From Fodinicola acaciae (GTDB lineage Bacteria; Actinomycetota; Actinomycetes; Mycobacteriales; HKI-0501): a stretch of DNA of 64,000 nucleotides. The notes beneath the pieces are model-generated. The model searched no databases and had not been told where the DNA came from. It saw only the letters and a program-made list of their open reading frames with translations. Made by a program: the position numbers and the translations under genes. The DNA lies in contig NZ_WOTN01000001.1 in assembly GCF_010993745.1 (NCBI RefSeq), forward strand, positions 1,677,235 to 1,741,234. Reading direction: 5' to 3'. Positions 16,735-25,625 of this stretch are shown piece by piece (position 1 is the first letter of the stretch; each line of letters begins with the position of its first letter).

Positions 16735-18216
16735 CTAGTTGCCGCCGGAGAGCTTGGCGCGCAGAGCGGCCAGCGCCTCGTCGGTGGCCAGGGTGCCGCC
16801 GCTGGACTGGTCGGAGTCGGACGAGTACGACGACGGCGCGCTGCCGCCACCGCCACCGCTGCCGCCGGCACCGGCCTCCGCGTCGGCCTTCTGCGCCGCC
16901 GCGATCTGCTTCTGGTGCGCGTCGAACCGGGCCTGCGCCTCGGCGTACTGCCGCTCCCACTCTTCCCGCTGCTTGTCGTAACCCTCGAGCCAGTCGTTGG
17001 TCTCCGGGTCGAAGCCCTCCGGGTAGATGTAGTTGCCGGCCTCGTCGTACTGCGCGGCCATGCCGTACTGCGTCGGGTCGAACTCGGCCGCCTCGACCGG
17101 GCCGCCCTCGTTGGCCTGCTTCAGCGACAGCGAGATCCGCCGGCGCTCCAGGTCGATGTCGATGACCTTGACCAGGATCTCGTCGCCGACGTTGACGACC
17201 TGCTCCGGGATCTCCACGTGGCGCTCGGCCAGCTCGGAGATGTGCACCAGACCCTCGATGCCCTCGTCCACCCGGACGAACGCGCCGAACGGCACCAGCT
17301 TGGTGACCCGGCCGGGGACGACCTGCGCGATCGCGTGCGTACGCGCGAACTGGCGCCACGGGTCTTCCTGGGTCGCCTTCAGCGACAGCGAGACGCGCTC
17401 GCGGTCGAGGTCGACGTCGAGGACCTCGACCTCCACCTCCTGGCCGACCTCGACGACCTCCGACGGGTGGTCGATGTGCTTCCAGGACAGCTCGGAGACG
17501 TGCACCAGACCGTCGACACCGCCGAGGTCCACGAACGCGCCGAAGTTGACGATGCTGGAGACCACACCCTTGCGGACCTGGCCCTTGGCGAGCTTGTTGA
17601 GGAACTCGCTGCGCACCTCGGACTGGGTCTGCTCCAGCCACTGGCGGCGGGACAGCACCACGTTGTTGCGGTTCTTGTCCAGCTCGATGATCTTGGCCTC
17701 GAGTTCGCGGCCGACGTACGGCTGCAGGTCGCGGACCCGGCGCATCTCGACCAGCGACGCCGGCAGGAAGCCGCGCAGACCGATGTCCAGGATCAGGCCG
17801 CCCTTGACGACCTCGATGACCGTGCCGGTGACCACACCGTCGGCCTCCTTGATCTGCTCGATCGTGCCCCAGGCACGCTCGTACTGCGCGCGCTTCTTGG
17901 ACAGGATGAGCCGGCCTTCCTTGTCCTCCTTCTGGAGAACGAGGGCCTCGACGTGATCGCCGACCGAGACGACCTCGGACGGGTCGACGTCGTGCTTGAT
18001 CGACAGCTCGCGGGACGGGATGACGCCTTCGGTCTTGTAGCCGATGTCCAGCAGCACTTCGTCCCGGTCAACCTTGACGATGGTGCCTTCGACGATGTCT
18101 CCGTCGTTGAAGTACTTGATGGTCTCGTCGATGGCGGCGAGGAACGCCTCCTCCGACCCGATGTCGTTGACCGCTACCTGCGGAGTGGTCGGGGGTGCCT
18201 CGGTGCTGCTCGTCAT
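16735..18216 (-). CDS. rpsA: 30S ribosomal protein S1
   Basis: mRNA-binding ribosomal protein. The 493-aa product carries four S1 (OB-fold) domains, as usual in actinobacteria rather than the six of enterics: GDIVEGTIVKVDRDEVLLDI, GTVIEVVKGGLILDIGLRGF, KGVVSSIVNFGAFVDLGGVD and GRVTKLVPFGAFVRVDEGIE begin the successive domains, with VHVSELSW and VHISELAE ends. The last 80 residues are low-complexity, Gln/Ala/Glu- then Gly/Ser-rich. I chose ATG 18216 (MTSSTEAPPTTPQVAV) because the longer open frame adds a basic, non-ribosomal leader. Two terminator hairpins follow. Confidence 0.97.
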   Translation of the reverse strand: MTSSTEAPPTTPQVAVNDIGSEEAFLAAIDETIKYFNDGDIVEGTIVKVDRDEVLLDIGYKTEGVIPSRELSIKHDVDPSEVVSVGDHVEALVLQKEDKEGRLILSKKRAQYERAWGTIEQIKEADGVVTGTVIEVVKGGLILDIGLRGFLPASLVEMRRVRDLQPYVGRELEAKIIELDKNRNNVVLSRRQWLEQTQSEVRSEFLNKLAKGQVRKGVVSSIVNFGAFVDLGGVDGLVHVSELSWKHIDHPSEVVEVGQEVEVEVLDVDLDRERVSLSLKATQEDPWRQFARTHAIAQVVPGRVTKLVPFGAFVRVDEGIEGLVHISELAERHVEIPEQVVNVGDEILVKVIDIDLERRRISLSLKQANEGGPVEAAEFDPTQYGMAAQYDEAGNYIYPEGFDPETNDWLEGYDKQREEWERQYAEAQARFDAHQKQIAAAQKADAEAGAGGSGGGGGSAPSSYSSDSDQSSGGTLATDEALAALRAKLSGGN

Positions 18217-18559
18217 CTGGGGGGTTGCTCCGGTGGGTGGTTTATGGTGTTGGTTCCTACGCCGCGAATACTTCCGGCGGAACGGACTGCGAGCGGGGGA
18301 ACTTTCCGGATCCCTGCCACCGTTTGACGGGTGGAAGACCAACCGGGCCGTCCCAGCGGAACGCGGGCGAACCGTCAGGCGTGGACCTGCTCCCTGCTGA
18401 GGCACACAGAATCCACGGCGTACGCTCGAGCGTACCGTCCCCCGCTGAGGTGGTCCAACGAGCCCCGCCCTTCGGCCGGACTCCGGCGGACATAACGGAA
18501 ATCCCGTTTCCGCGAACGGCATTCACACCGCTCGCGACGGTCGCCGTAGGATCCAGCGT
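18217..18559. other. Divergent intergenic region rpsA / methyltransferase
   Basis: About 340 bp without a supported gene. It must hold the strong rpsA promoter and 5' leader and the divergent methyltransferase promoter. I see no clear riboswitch or long hairpin, and no convincing small ORF. Confidence 0.5.
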
Positions 18560-19390
18560 ATGACCGAACCGCACGTGTCGGCCACCGTCCAGCTTGGCAC
18601 CGTCGGCGTCGCGCACGCCGACATTTCGGCGGCCGAGAGTGTCACCGCCAACCGCCGCTGGTGGGACGCCGACGCGGACGACTACCAAGCCGAGCACGGC
18701 GACTTTCTCGGCGACGTACGGTTCGTCTGGTGTCCGGAAGGCCTCGACGAGGCCGACGTGCGGCTGCTCGGACCGGTCGCCGGCAAACGCGTGCTGGAGG
18801 TCGGATGCGGCGCCGCACACTGCGCGCGCTGGCTCACCACGCAAGGCGCGCACGCGGTCGGCATGGACCTGTCCGCCGGAATGCTCCGGCACGCGCGAAA
18901 GATCGCCGACGCGACCGGCGTACGACCACCGCTGGTGCAGGCCACCGCGACCGCACTCCCCTTCGCCGACGCCAGCTTCGATCTGGCCTGCTCGGCGTTC
19001 GGCGCGGTGCCGTTCGTCGCCGACTCCGACCGGCTGATGGCCGAGGTCTCCCGCGTCCTCAAGCCGGGTGGCCGATGGGTTTTCTCGGTGACGCATCCGA
19101 TGCGCTGGGTCTTCCCCGACGATCCCGGCGAGGCCGGCCTGGTCGCGCAGACGTCGTACTTCGACCGCACGCCGTACGTGGAGGTGGACGAGGCGGGCGC
19201 AGCAACCTACGCCGAGCACCACCGGACGCTCGGCGACCGGCTGCGCGAGCTGGTCGCCGCCGGTTTCGCGCTGACCGACCTGATCGAACCGGAGTGGCCG
19301 GAGGGTCACGTGCGACTGTGGGGCCAGTGGAGTCCATTGCGCGGCCACATCTTCCCTGGTACGGCCATCTTCGTCTGCGACAAGCGCTGA
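18560..19390 (+). CDS. Class I SAM-dependent methyltransferase
   Basis: A 276-aa Methyltransf_11-type protein. Motif I is RVLEVGCGAAHCARWL (about residues 77-92), motif II AVGMDLSAGMLRHARK, motif III-IV FADASFDLACSAFGAVPFVAD, and SRVLKPGGRWVFSVTHPMRW follows. The N-terminal VTANRRWWDADADDYQAEHGDFLGD and the WCPEGLDEADVRLLG linker are shared with a conserved actinobacterial methyltransferase family located beside rpsA/polA. Substrate unknown. A 15-bp hairpin directly follows the stop and likely ends the transcript. Confidence 0.85.
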   Translation: MTEPHVSATVQLGTVGVAHADISAAESVTANRRWWDADADDYQAEHGDFLGDVRFVWCPEGLDEADVRLLGPVAGKRVLEVGCGAAHCARWLTTQGAHAVGMDLSAGMLRHARKIADATGVRPPLVQATATALPFADASFDLACSAFGAVPFVADSDRLMAEVSRVLKPGGRWVFSVTHPMRWVFPDDPGEAGLVAQTSYFDRTPYVEVDEAGAATYAEHHRTLGDRLRELVAAGFALTDLIEPEWPEGHVRLWGQWSPLRGHIFPGTAIFVCDKR

Positions 19391-19394
19391 CGTC

Positions 19395-19427
19395 CGACGA
19401 CGCAATCGGGTTCCGATTGCGTCGTCG
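19395..19427 (+). terminator. Terminator-like hairpin
   Basis: CGACGACGCAATCGG (19395-19409) pairs perfectly with CCGATTGCGTCGTCG (19413-19427) across a GTT loop, immediately after the methyltransferase gene. The left arm matches a sequence at 12579, so the hairpin may derive from a dispersed repeat. Confidence 0.65.
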
Positions 19428-19531
19428 AATGGTGGCTGAGCTGCGGGTTTGTCATAACTGGAGACATTCGGGCACCGGCGAGAGGGACATCACGGCCACG
19501 CAAGGTTGAGCGCGGGCAGGTGGCGGGATAA

Positions 19532-19557
19532 ATTTGTACTGGCTGGTCAGTTCAAAT
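19532..19557. promoter_or_regulatory. Palindromic TetR-type operator of the YhgE/Pip operon
   Basis: ATTTGTACTG and CAGTTCAAAT are complementary at 9 of 10 positions with a 6-bp spacer, 19 bp before the operon start. The ACTG/CAGT core is common in TetR operators, and the operon's last gene encodes a TetR regulator, so autoregulation is the simplest inference. Confidence 0.6.
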
Positions 19558-19575
19558 AGTAGCGGAGGCGGGTCG

Positions 19576-20142
19576 ATGGAGATCCAGGCGGACGGCGTGG
19601 CCGTACGGACCAGGCGTGGCACCGCGCTCGCGCCGGTCACCGTCACGCTGACCAGCGGAGACGTGGTCGCGCTGAGCGGTCCGCCGGGGTCCGGCCACAC
19701 CGTGCTGAGCCTGGTGCTGGCCGGCCGGATGAGGCCGACCGAAGGCGCCGTACGCATCGACGGCCGTGCCGACCAGCGTGCGCTCGCCAAGGCGGTCCGC
19801 CTCGTCAGCGACCAGGCGCCGTTTGGTCCCGAGCCGTCGCTGCCGCTGTCCGTCACGGTTGCCGAAGCACTGCACCTCACCGGCCGGCCGGCGCACCGCG
19901 ACGACGTGCGCCGCTGGCTCGACGGCCTCGACGGCGACGCGCGCACCGACGCCACCGCGACCGAGCGGCTCATCCCGCTGCTGACCCGCATCGCGGCGAG
20001 TACGCCAGGCGTCGCGGCGGTTGTCGTCGACGCGCCGCGCAGCGCCAACGACTGGGACGCGATGCGCGCTATCGCAGACCAAGGTGTCGCGATCGCGGTG
20101 AACACACATGCCGACGCACCTGTCGACACGATCCGGATCTGA
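19576..20142 (+). CDS. Degenerate ABC-type ATP-binding protein
   Basis: A 188-aa protein with an ABC nucleotide-binding fold that lacks key catalytic residues. The Walker A position reads SGPPGSGHTVLS: the invariant Lys is His. No LSGGQ signature is present (that region is RTDATATERLIPLLTRIA), and the Walker B position is AAVVVDAPRS instead of DEP. An H-loop-like NTH remains near the end. It is shorter than normal ABC ATPases (about 220-250 aa). It is followed after 6 bp by the YhgE/Pip membrane protein, a recurrent actinobacterial pairing. It probably binds but does not hydrolyse ATP, or serves structurally. Confidence 0.75.
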   Translation: MEIQADGVAVRTRRGTALAPVTVTLTSGDVVALSGPPGSGHTVLSLVLAGRMRPTEGAVRIDGRADQRALAKAVRLVSDQAPFGPEPSLPLSVTVAEALHLTGRPAHRDDVRRWLDGLDGDARTDATATERLIPLLTRIAASTPGVAAVVVDAPRSANDWDAMRAIADQGVAIAVNTHADAPVDTIRI

Positions 20143-20148
20143 GGAGAC

Positions 20149-22044
20149 ATGCGTACGCTTCGGCTCGCCGGCACCGAGCTTCGCCGGTTTACCACTGGGA
20201 AAATGCCAAAGCTCGCAATGGTAGCGGTGCTGCTGCTGCCACTGCTCTATGGCGCGCTCTATCTCTACGCCTTCTGGGACCCGTACGGCCGGCTGCCCAA
20301 CGCGCCGGCCGCGCTCGTGGTCGCCGACAAAGGCACGACCGTCGACGGCCGGCACACCAACGCCGGCCAGGACCTGGCCAAGCGGCTCACCGCGTCGAAG
20401 TCGGCCTTTGGCTGGCAGGTCACCACCGCCGCGGACGCGTCCAAAGGCGTCGCCGACGGCAGTTACTACCTGTCGCTCACGATCCCGGCCAACTTCTCCG
20501 AGCAGCTCGCCTCGCCGGCCGGCGACGATCCGCAGCAGGCACAGCTGCAGGTGACCACCAACGACGCCAACAACTATCTCGCCGGCACGATCGGCAAGGC
20601 GGTGTTCAGCGAGGTGCGCACCGCGGTCGCCGCGCAGGCCGGCGCCAAGTACGCGGACACGATGCTGATCGGCTTCACCCAGCTGCACGCCTCGACGCTG
20701 CAGGCCGCCTCCGGCAGCAACCAGCTCGCCGGCGGTGCCGACCAGCTGACCGCGGGCCTCGGCACGCTCGCCAGCGGCGCCGGCCAGCTGAGCAGCGGCA
20801 CCGGGCAGCTCTCCAGCGGCCTCGACCAGCTGGACACCTCGACAGCGGATCTTCCTTCCGCGACACAGAAACTCGCCGCCGGATCGGCCAAGGTCGCCGC
20901 CGGTGACAAGCAGATCGCGGCCATCGGCGACCAGGCCAACACCGCGCTCGGCAACGCCGTCAGTACGCTCAAAACCGACCGGTCCTCGGTCGTACAGCGG
21001 CTGCGGCAGGACGGCCTCACGGACGCGCAGATCACCGAGATCATGGCGTCGTACGACAAAGCGACCGGCCGGCTGTCATCGGCCTCGACCGTCGTCTCCG
21101 GCAAAGCCGCACAGCTCGACCAGCTGTCCGCCGGAGCCGCACAAGTGGCCGCTGGCAACGCAAAACTCGCCGCCGCGGCGCCGGCACTGCACAACGGCAT
21201 CCACAAAGCGGCCACTGGTGCCGCACAGCTCGACTCCGGCGCCGGGCAGCTGTCCAGCGGTCTCCAGCAGGCACACACCGGCGCGTCGAAGCTGGCGACC
21301 GGCGCGCACACGTTGTCGAGCAAGCTGAGCGGCGGCGCCGACCAGATCCCGCATCCGGACGCGGCCACGCGCAACCAGCAGGCCGGCACCATGGGCGACC
21401 CGGTGGCCGTACACACCGTCGCGGACAACAAGGTCCCCAACTACGGCACCGGTTTCGCGCCGTACTTCCTGCCGCTGGCCCTCTGGGTCGGCGCGGTCGT
21501 GCTCTACATGCTGCTGCGGCCGCTGTCCGAGCGCGCTCTCGCGGCACGTACGCCGGCCTTCTCGACCGCGCTCGCGGGCTGGCTCCCGGCGGCGGCGATC
21601 GGCGCGCTGCAAGGCCTGCTGCTGATCGCGGTCGTGGTTTTCGGACTTGGCCTGCAGGTCGGCAATCCGCTCGGCATGGTTGCCTTCCTGGTGTTGACTG
21701 CGTTGGTGTTCACCGCCCTGGTCCAGATGTTCCTGGCGACCTTCGGCACGCCCGGGCGGCTGCTCGGCCTGGTCGCGCTGATGGTGCAGCTGGTCAGCGC
21801 CGGCGGCACGTATCCGTGGCAGACGACGCCGCCGGTGCTGCGCTTCCTGCATCCGCTGCTGCCGATGTCGTACGTCGTGGACGCGCTGCGGCACCTGATC
21901 GCCGGCGACGGCGGTGGCACGATCGTCCGCGATGCGTTGGTGCTGCTGGCATTCGGCGTCGGAGCGTTGGCGATCACGACGTACGCGGCATATCGCAAGC
22001 GGACCTGGTCGCTGAGCCGCCTGCACCCGGAAATCGCGATATGA
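20149..22044 (+). CDS. YhgE/Pip family membrane protein (ABC-2-like)
   Basis: A 631-aa membrane protein. One N-terminal helix (LAMVAVLLLPLLYGALYLYAFWDPYGRL) is followed by an extracytoplasmic domain with many repeats of the type GAGQLSSGTGQLSSGL and GAAQLDSGAGQLSSGL (about residues 185-400), predicted to form long helical hairpins. The C-terminal third has about six membrane segments (YFLPLALWVGAVVLYMLL to ALVLLAFGVGALAITTYAAY), as in ABC-2 permeases. This is the phage-infection-protein/YhgE architecture, related to ESX and type VII accessory proteins. ATG 20149 has GAGGAGA just before it. It is coupled to tetR by ATGA. Confidence 0.85.
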   Translation: MRTLRLAGTELRRFTTGKMPKLAMVAVLLLPLLYGALYLYAFWDPYGRLPNAPAALVVADKGTTVDGRHTNAGQDLAKRLTASKSAFGWQVTTAADASKGVADGSYYLSLTIPANFSEQLASPAGDDPQQAQLQVTTNDANNYLAGTIGKAVFSEVRTAVAAQAGAKYADTMLIGFTQLHASTLQAASGSNQLAGGADQLTAGLGTLASGAGQLSSGTGQLSSGLDQLDTSTADLPSATQKLAAGSAKVAAGDKQIAAIGDQANTALGNAVSTLKTDRSSVVQRLRQDGLTDAQITEIMASYDKATGRLSSASTVVSGKAAQLDQLSAGAAQVAAGNAKLAAAAPALHNGIHKAATGAAQLDSGAGQLSSGLQQAHTGASKLATGAHTLSSKLSGGADQIPHPDAATRNQQAGTMGDPVAVHTVADNKVPNYGTGFAPYFLPLALWVGAVVLYMLLRPLSERALAARTPAFSTALAGWLPAAAIGALQGLLLIAVVVFGLGLQVGNPLGMVAFLVLTALVFTALVQMFLATFGTPGRLLGLVALMVQLVSAGGTYPWQTTPPVLRFLHPLLPMSYVVDALRHLIAGDGGGTIVRDALVLLAFGVGALAITTYAAYRKRTWSLSRLHPEIAI

Positions 22045-22646
22045 GCGCGAAAGAAGACGGTCGCAGCGCGCGGTCGCTGGAGACGCGCGGCCGGATTTTC
22101 CAGGCCACGCTCAAACTCATCGCCGAACGCGGTGCGGTCGAGATGTCCGTCGACGAGATCGCCGCGACGGCCGGTGTCGCCAAGGGCACGATTTTCTACA
22201 ACTTCGGCAGCAAGTCCGGCCTGATCGAAGCCCTGCTGACGTATGGCGTCGACCGGGTCACCGAGGCAATGTCGGCTGCGGCGCAAGGAAAAGCGCCACT
22301 CGACGCGATGACCGCGATGGTCGGCACGTTGCTGGACTTCGTCGACAACTACCACGGATACGCGCAGTTGCTGGTCGCCGAGATGTGGCTGACCAAGCGC
22401 CAGTGGGACGAGACGCTGCGGCTCGTACGGTCGCGGGTCATCGGCCTGCTGCAGGACGGCCTTGACGAGGCCGTACGCGCCGGGGTCGCCTCCCCCGACC
22501 TGCGCGACACCGGCCTGGCGGCAAGCGCGCTGTTCGGCTCGACTTTGGTGGTGGCGCTGGACAATCGGCTGTCGGCCAATCCCCGGCCGACAGCCGATGT
22601 CCGCGACGAGCTGCTGTCGCTGATCCGCGCACGCGCGACCGGCTAG
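22041..22646 (+). CDS. TetR family transcriptional regulator
   Basis: A 201-aa regulator with an N-terminal TetR HTH (RGRIFQATLKLIAERGAVEMSVDEIAATAGVAKGTIFYNFGSK in pieces, residues about 17-59) and a C-terminal ligand domain (LLDFVDNYHGYAQLLVAEMW). The ATG overlaps the yhgE stop (ATGA). It most likely represses its own operon through the palindrome at 19532-19557, so a ligand of the YhgE-type exporter would induce it. Confidence 0.88.
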   Translation: MSAKEDGRSARSLETRGRIFQATLKLIAERGAVEMSVDEIAATAGVAKGTIFYNFGSKSGLIEALLTYGVDRVTEAMSAAAQGKAPLDAMTAMVGTLLDFVDNYHGYAQLLVAEMWLTKRQWDETLRLVRSRVIGLLQDGLDEAVRAGVASPDLRDTGLAASALFGSTLVVALDNRLSANPRPTADVRDELLSLIRARATG

Positions 22647-22855
22647 TCACCGTTCCACTGGAAAGCACTGTCATGTGCCGTCGACGACGACCAGCACTGC
22701 GGCTGTGTCGCCGGATGACGACCGATGACGCCGCCGGGCTCGACGCGCAACGAGGTCACCGAACAACCGTCCACGCGTACCAGCGGCGACGCCGTCCGGC
22801 CGGTGCTGCCGAACCGCTCGACGGTCTGCTCGCCGGACAACGCCAGCAACCGCAC
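22643..22855 (-). pseudogene. Cupin-domain protein remnant downstream of polA
   Basis: The GTG at 22855 overlaps the polA stop (TAGTG) and opens MRLLALSGEQTVERFG, then SLRVEPGGVIGRHPATQPQ. This last part matches the start of small single-domain cupins (EPGGxIGRHP). After PQ the frame reads CWSSSTAHD, while the +1 frame reads VLVVVDGT and stops, exactly the residues expected next. One indel and loss of the 3' half, now occupied by the end of tetR, explain this. About 70 residues remain in the open frame. The alternative is a short intact protein with an unusual tail. Confidence 0.5.
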
Positions 22856-25569
22856 TAGTGGCCCGCCTCGTTCCAGTCGCAGCCGACGCCGATCGACACG
22901 TCGAGCGGCACGGACAGCTGATAGGCCGAACCCATCTCGCGGCGTGCCAGCTCCTCGACCGCCTCGCGCTCACCGTCGGCGACCTCGAAGACGAGCTCGT
23001 CGTGCACCTGCAGCAGCAGCCGCGACTTCAGGCCGGACGTACGCAGTGCCTCGTCGACGCCGAGCATCGCCAGCTTGATGACGTCGGCGGCCGACCCCTG
23101 GATCGGCGCGTTGAGCGCCATCCGCTCGGCCATCTCGCGCCGCTGCCGGTTGTCGCTGATCAGGTCCGGCAGGTAACGCCGGCGGCCGAGCACGGTCGCC
23201 GTGTAGCCGTCGCGGCGTGCCTGCGTGACCAGCGACTGCAGATAGTCGCGTACGCCGCCGAAGCGCTCGAAATAGCCGTCCATCAACCCGCGCGCCTCCT
23301 CGGTGGAGATGCGCAGCTGCTGCGACAGGCCGTACGCGGACAGGCCGTAGGCGAGGCCGTAGTTCATCGCCTTGATCTTGGCGCGCTGCTCCAGCGAGAC
23401 CGCCTCCGGCTCGACGCCGAACACGGTGGCCGCGGTCGCCGCGTGGAAGTCGAAGCCGGAGTTGAACGCCTCGATCAGCTTCTCGTCCTCGGACAAGTGC
23501 GCCATGATCCGCATCTCGATCTGGCTGTAGTCGGCGGTCAGCAGCGTCTCGAAGCCCTTGCCCACCACGAACGCGCGGCGGATCAGCCGGCCCTCGTCGG
23601 TGCGGATCGGGATGTTCTGCAGGTTGGGGTCGTTGGAGGACAGCCGGCCGGTGGCGGCGATCATCTGGTTGTACGTGGTGTGGATGCGGCCGTCGTCGGA
23701 GACCGTTTTGATCAGACCATCCACTGTGGACTTGAGCCGGGCCACGTCGCGGTGCCGCAGCAGGTGCATGAGCAGTGGATGCTCGGTCTGCGCGTACAGG
23801 CCCTGCAGCGCGTCGGCGTCGGTGGTGTAGCCGGTCTTGATCCGCTTGGTCTTGGGCAGCTGCAGCTCGTCGAACAGGATCGCCTGCAGCTGTTTGGGCG
23901 AGCCGAGGTTGAACTCGCGGCCGAGCACACCGTACGCGGACTCCGCGGCCTCCTTGACACCGGCCGCGAACTGCGCCTGCAGCTCGGCCAGATAGTCGGT
24001 GTCGGCGGCGATGCCGGCCTGTTCCATCCGCGCCAGCACGCCGATCAGCGGCAGCTCGACGTCAGCCAGCAGCTCGGTGCCGTTGCTGGCGGTCAGCTCA
24101 CCGCTCAACGCCTCGTTGAGGTCGACGGTCGCGGCGGCGCGCAGCATCAGCGCCTCCGCCGCGTTATCGCTCTCCGCGTCGTCGAAGGACAGCTGGCCGG
24201 TGTCCGGCTCTTCCGTACGCAGCTCGCGCTTGAGCTGGCGCAGTACCAGGTCGGCGAGGTCGTACGAGCGCTGGTCGGGTCGGATCAGGTACGCGGCGAG
24301 CGCGGTGTCGGAGACGACGCCGTCCAGCGTCAGGCCGCGCGCGGCCAAGGCCAGGATCGGCCCCTTCACGTCGTGCAGCACCTTCGGCCGGGTGGGGTCG
24401 GCGAGCCAGCCGGCCAGCACCTGCTCGTCATCGAGGTCGAGGCTCGCCGGGTCGATCCAGGCCGCGTGGCCGCCGGTCGCGCCGGACAACGTGGACAGCG
24501 CGATCGCGGTGACCTCACCGGTGCCGCGGCTCCACGAACCGGCCAGCGCGACGCCGATCGGCTCGGACCCGGACGCGTGCTCCCGCAGCCAGCCGGCCAG
24601 CTCGCCGGGGCCTGGCCGGCGCATGTCCAGCTCGAAGCCGGACTCGGCCTCCGGCTCGGCGGCCTCGAGGTATTCGTACAGCCGGTTGCGCAGCACGGTG
24701 AACTCGAGCGAGTCGAACAGCCGGTGCACGGCGTCGCGGTCCCAGTTGCGCCGGACCAGCTCCGGGATGCCGATCGGCAGGCTCAGATCGCGGATCAGGC
24801 CGTTGATCTGCCGGTTGCGGATCACGTCGGCGAGGTGCTCGCGCAGCGCCTCACCCTTCTTGCCTTTGATCTGGTCGGCGTGCTGCACGACGCCGTCCAG
24901 CGAGCCGTACTGCTGGATCCACTTGGACGCGAAACCCGGGCCGACGCCAGGCACGCCCGGCAGGTTGTCGCTGCTCTCGCCGACGATGGCGGCCAGATCC
25001 GGATACTGACCGGGGGCGATGCCGTATTTCTCGGTCACCGCGGCCGGCGTCATCCGGCCCAGGTCGGACACGCCCTTACGTGGATAGAGCACCGTGACGT
25101 TGTCGGTGACCAGCTGGAAGGTGTCGCGGTCGCCGCTGCAGACCAGCACCTGCATGCCCTCGGCCTCGGCCTGCGTGGTGAGCGTGGCGAGGATGTCGTC
25201 GGCCTCGTAGTTCTCCAGCGTGATGTAAGGAATCTTGAGCGCGTCCAGGACCTCCTGGATCAGGCTCACCTGCCCCTTGAAGTCGCTCGGCGTCTCGCTG
25301 CGGTTGGCCTTGTATTCCGCGTACTGCTCGGTGCGGAACGACTTGCGCGCCAGGTCGAAGGCCACCCCGATGTGCGTCGGGTCCTCGTCGCGCAGCACGT
25401 TGATCAGCATCGAGGTGAAGCCGAACACCGCGTTGGTCACCTGGCCGGTGGTGGTCGAGAAGTTCTCCACCGGCAGCGCGAAGAACGCGCGATATGCCAG
25501 CGAATGGCCGTCCAGAAGCAGCAGTCGCTGTGCGTTAGATCCGTCACGAGGGGGCTGGTCGCTCACCAC
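22855..25569 (-). CDS. polA: DNA polymerase I
   Basis: Okazaki-fragment processing and repair polymerase, 904 aa. Residues 1-300 are the 5'-3' exonuclease/FEN domain (LLLDGHSLAYRAFFALP, VCSGDRDTFQLV, IVGESSDNLPGVPGVGPGFA). The middle (about 310-500) corresponds to the 3'-5' exonuclease fold but lacks the D-x-E metal site (IGVALAGSWSRG), as usual for actinobacterial PolA, so no proofreading is expected. The polymerase domain has motif A LLTADYSQIEMRIMAHLS, motif B RAKIKAMNYGLAYGLSAYG and motif C LLLQVHDELVFEV. The gene is divergent from the thioesterase. Confidence 0.98.
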   Translation of the reverse strand: MVSDQPPRDGSNAQRLLLLDGHSLAYRAFFALPVENFSTTTGQVTNAVFGFTSMLINVLRDEDPTHIGVAFDLARKSFRTEQYAEYKANRSETPSDFKGQVSLIQEVLDALKIPYITLENYEADDILATLTTQAEAEGMQVLVCSGDRDTFQLVTDNVTVLYPRKGVSDLGRMTPAAVTEKYGIAPGQYPDLAAIVGESSDNLPGVPGVGPGFASKWIQQYGSLDGVVQHADQIKGKKGEALREHLADVIRNRQINGLIRDLSLPIGIPELVRRNWDRDAVHRLFDSLEFTVLRNRLYEYLEAAEPEAESGFELDMRRPGPGELAGWLREHASGSEPIGVALAGSWSRGTGEVTAIALSTLSGATGGHAAWIDPASLDLDDEQVLAGWLADPTRPKVLHDVKGPILALAARGLTLDGVVSDTALAAYLIRPDQRSYDLADLVLRQLKRELRTEEPDTGQLSFDDAESDNAAEALMLRAAATVDLNEALSGELTASNGTELLADVELPLIGVLARMEQAGIAADTDYLAELQAQFAAGVKEAAESAYGVLGREFNLGSPKQLQAILFDELQLPKTKRIKTGYTTDADALQGLYAQTEHPLLMHLLRHRDVARLKSTVDGLIKTVSDDGRIHTTYNQMIAATGRLSSNDPNLQNIPIRTDEGRLIRRAFVVGKGFETLLTADYSQIEMRIMAHLSEDEKLIEAFNSGFDFHAATAATVFGVEPEAVSLEQRAKIKAMNYGLAYGLSAYGLSQQLRISTEEARGLMDGYFERFGGVRDYLQSLVTQARRDGYTATVLGRRRYLPDLISDNRQRREMAERMALNAPIQGSAADVIKLAMLGVDEALRTSGLKSRLLLQVHDELVFEVADGEREAVEELARREMGSAYQLSVPLDVSIGVGCDWNEAGH

Positions 25570-25625
25570 TGAGAGCCTAGTCTTCGGCTACGACATTTCC
25601 GTTCCAGGGTGGAGGTCAACCCCCG

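Noticed and set aside
16915-18327. 470-codon frame antisense to rpsA and 904-codon frame antisense to polA
   Set aside because: Both mirror highly conserved essential genes codon by codon; composition is Leu/Val/Asp/Arg-biased from complementary codons and no domain is visible.
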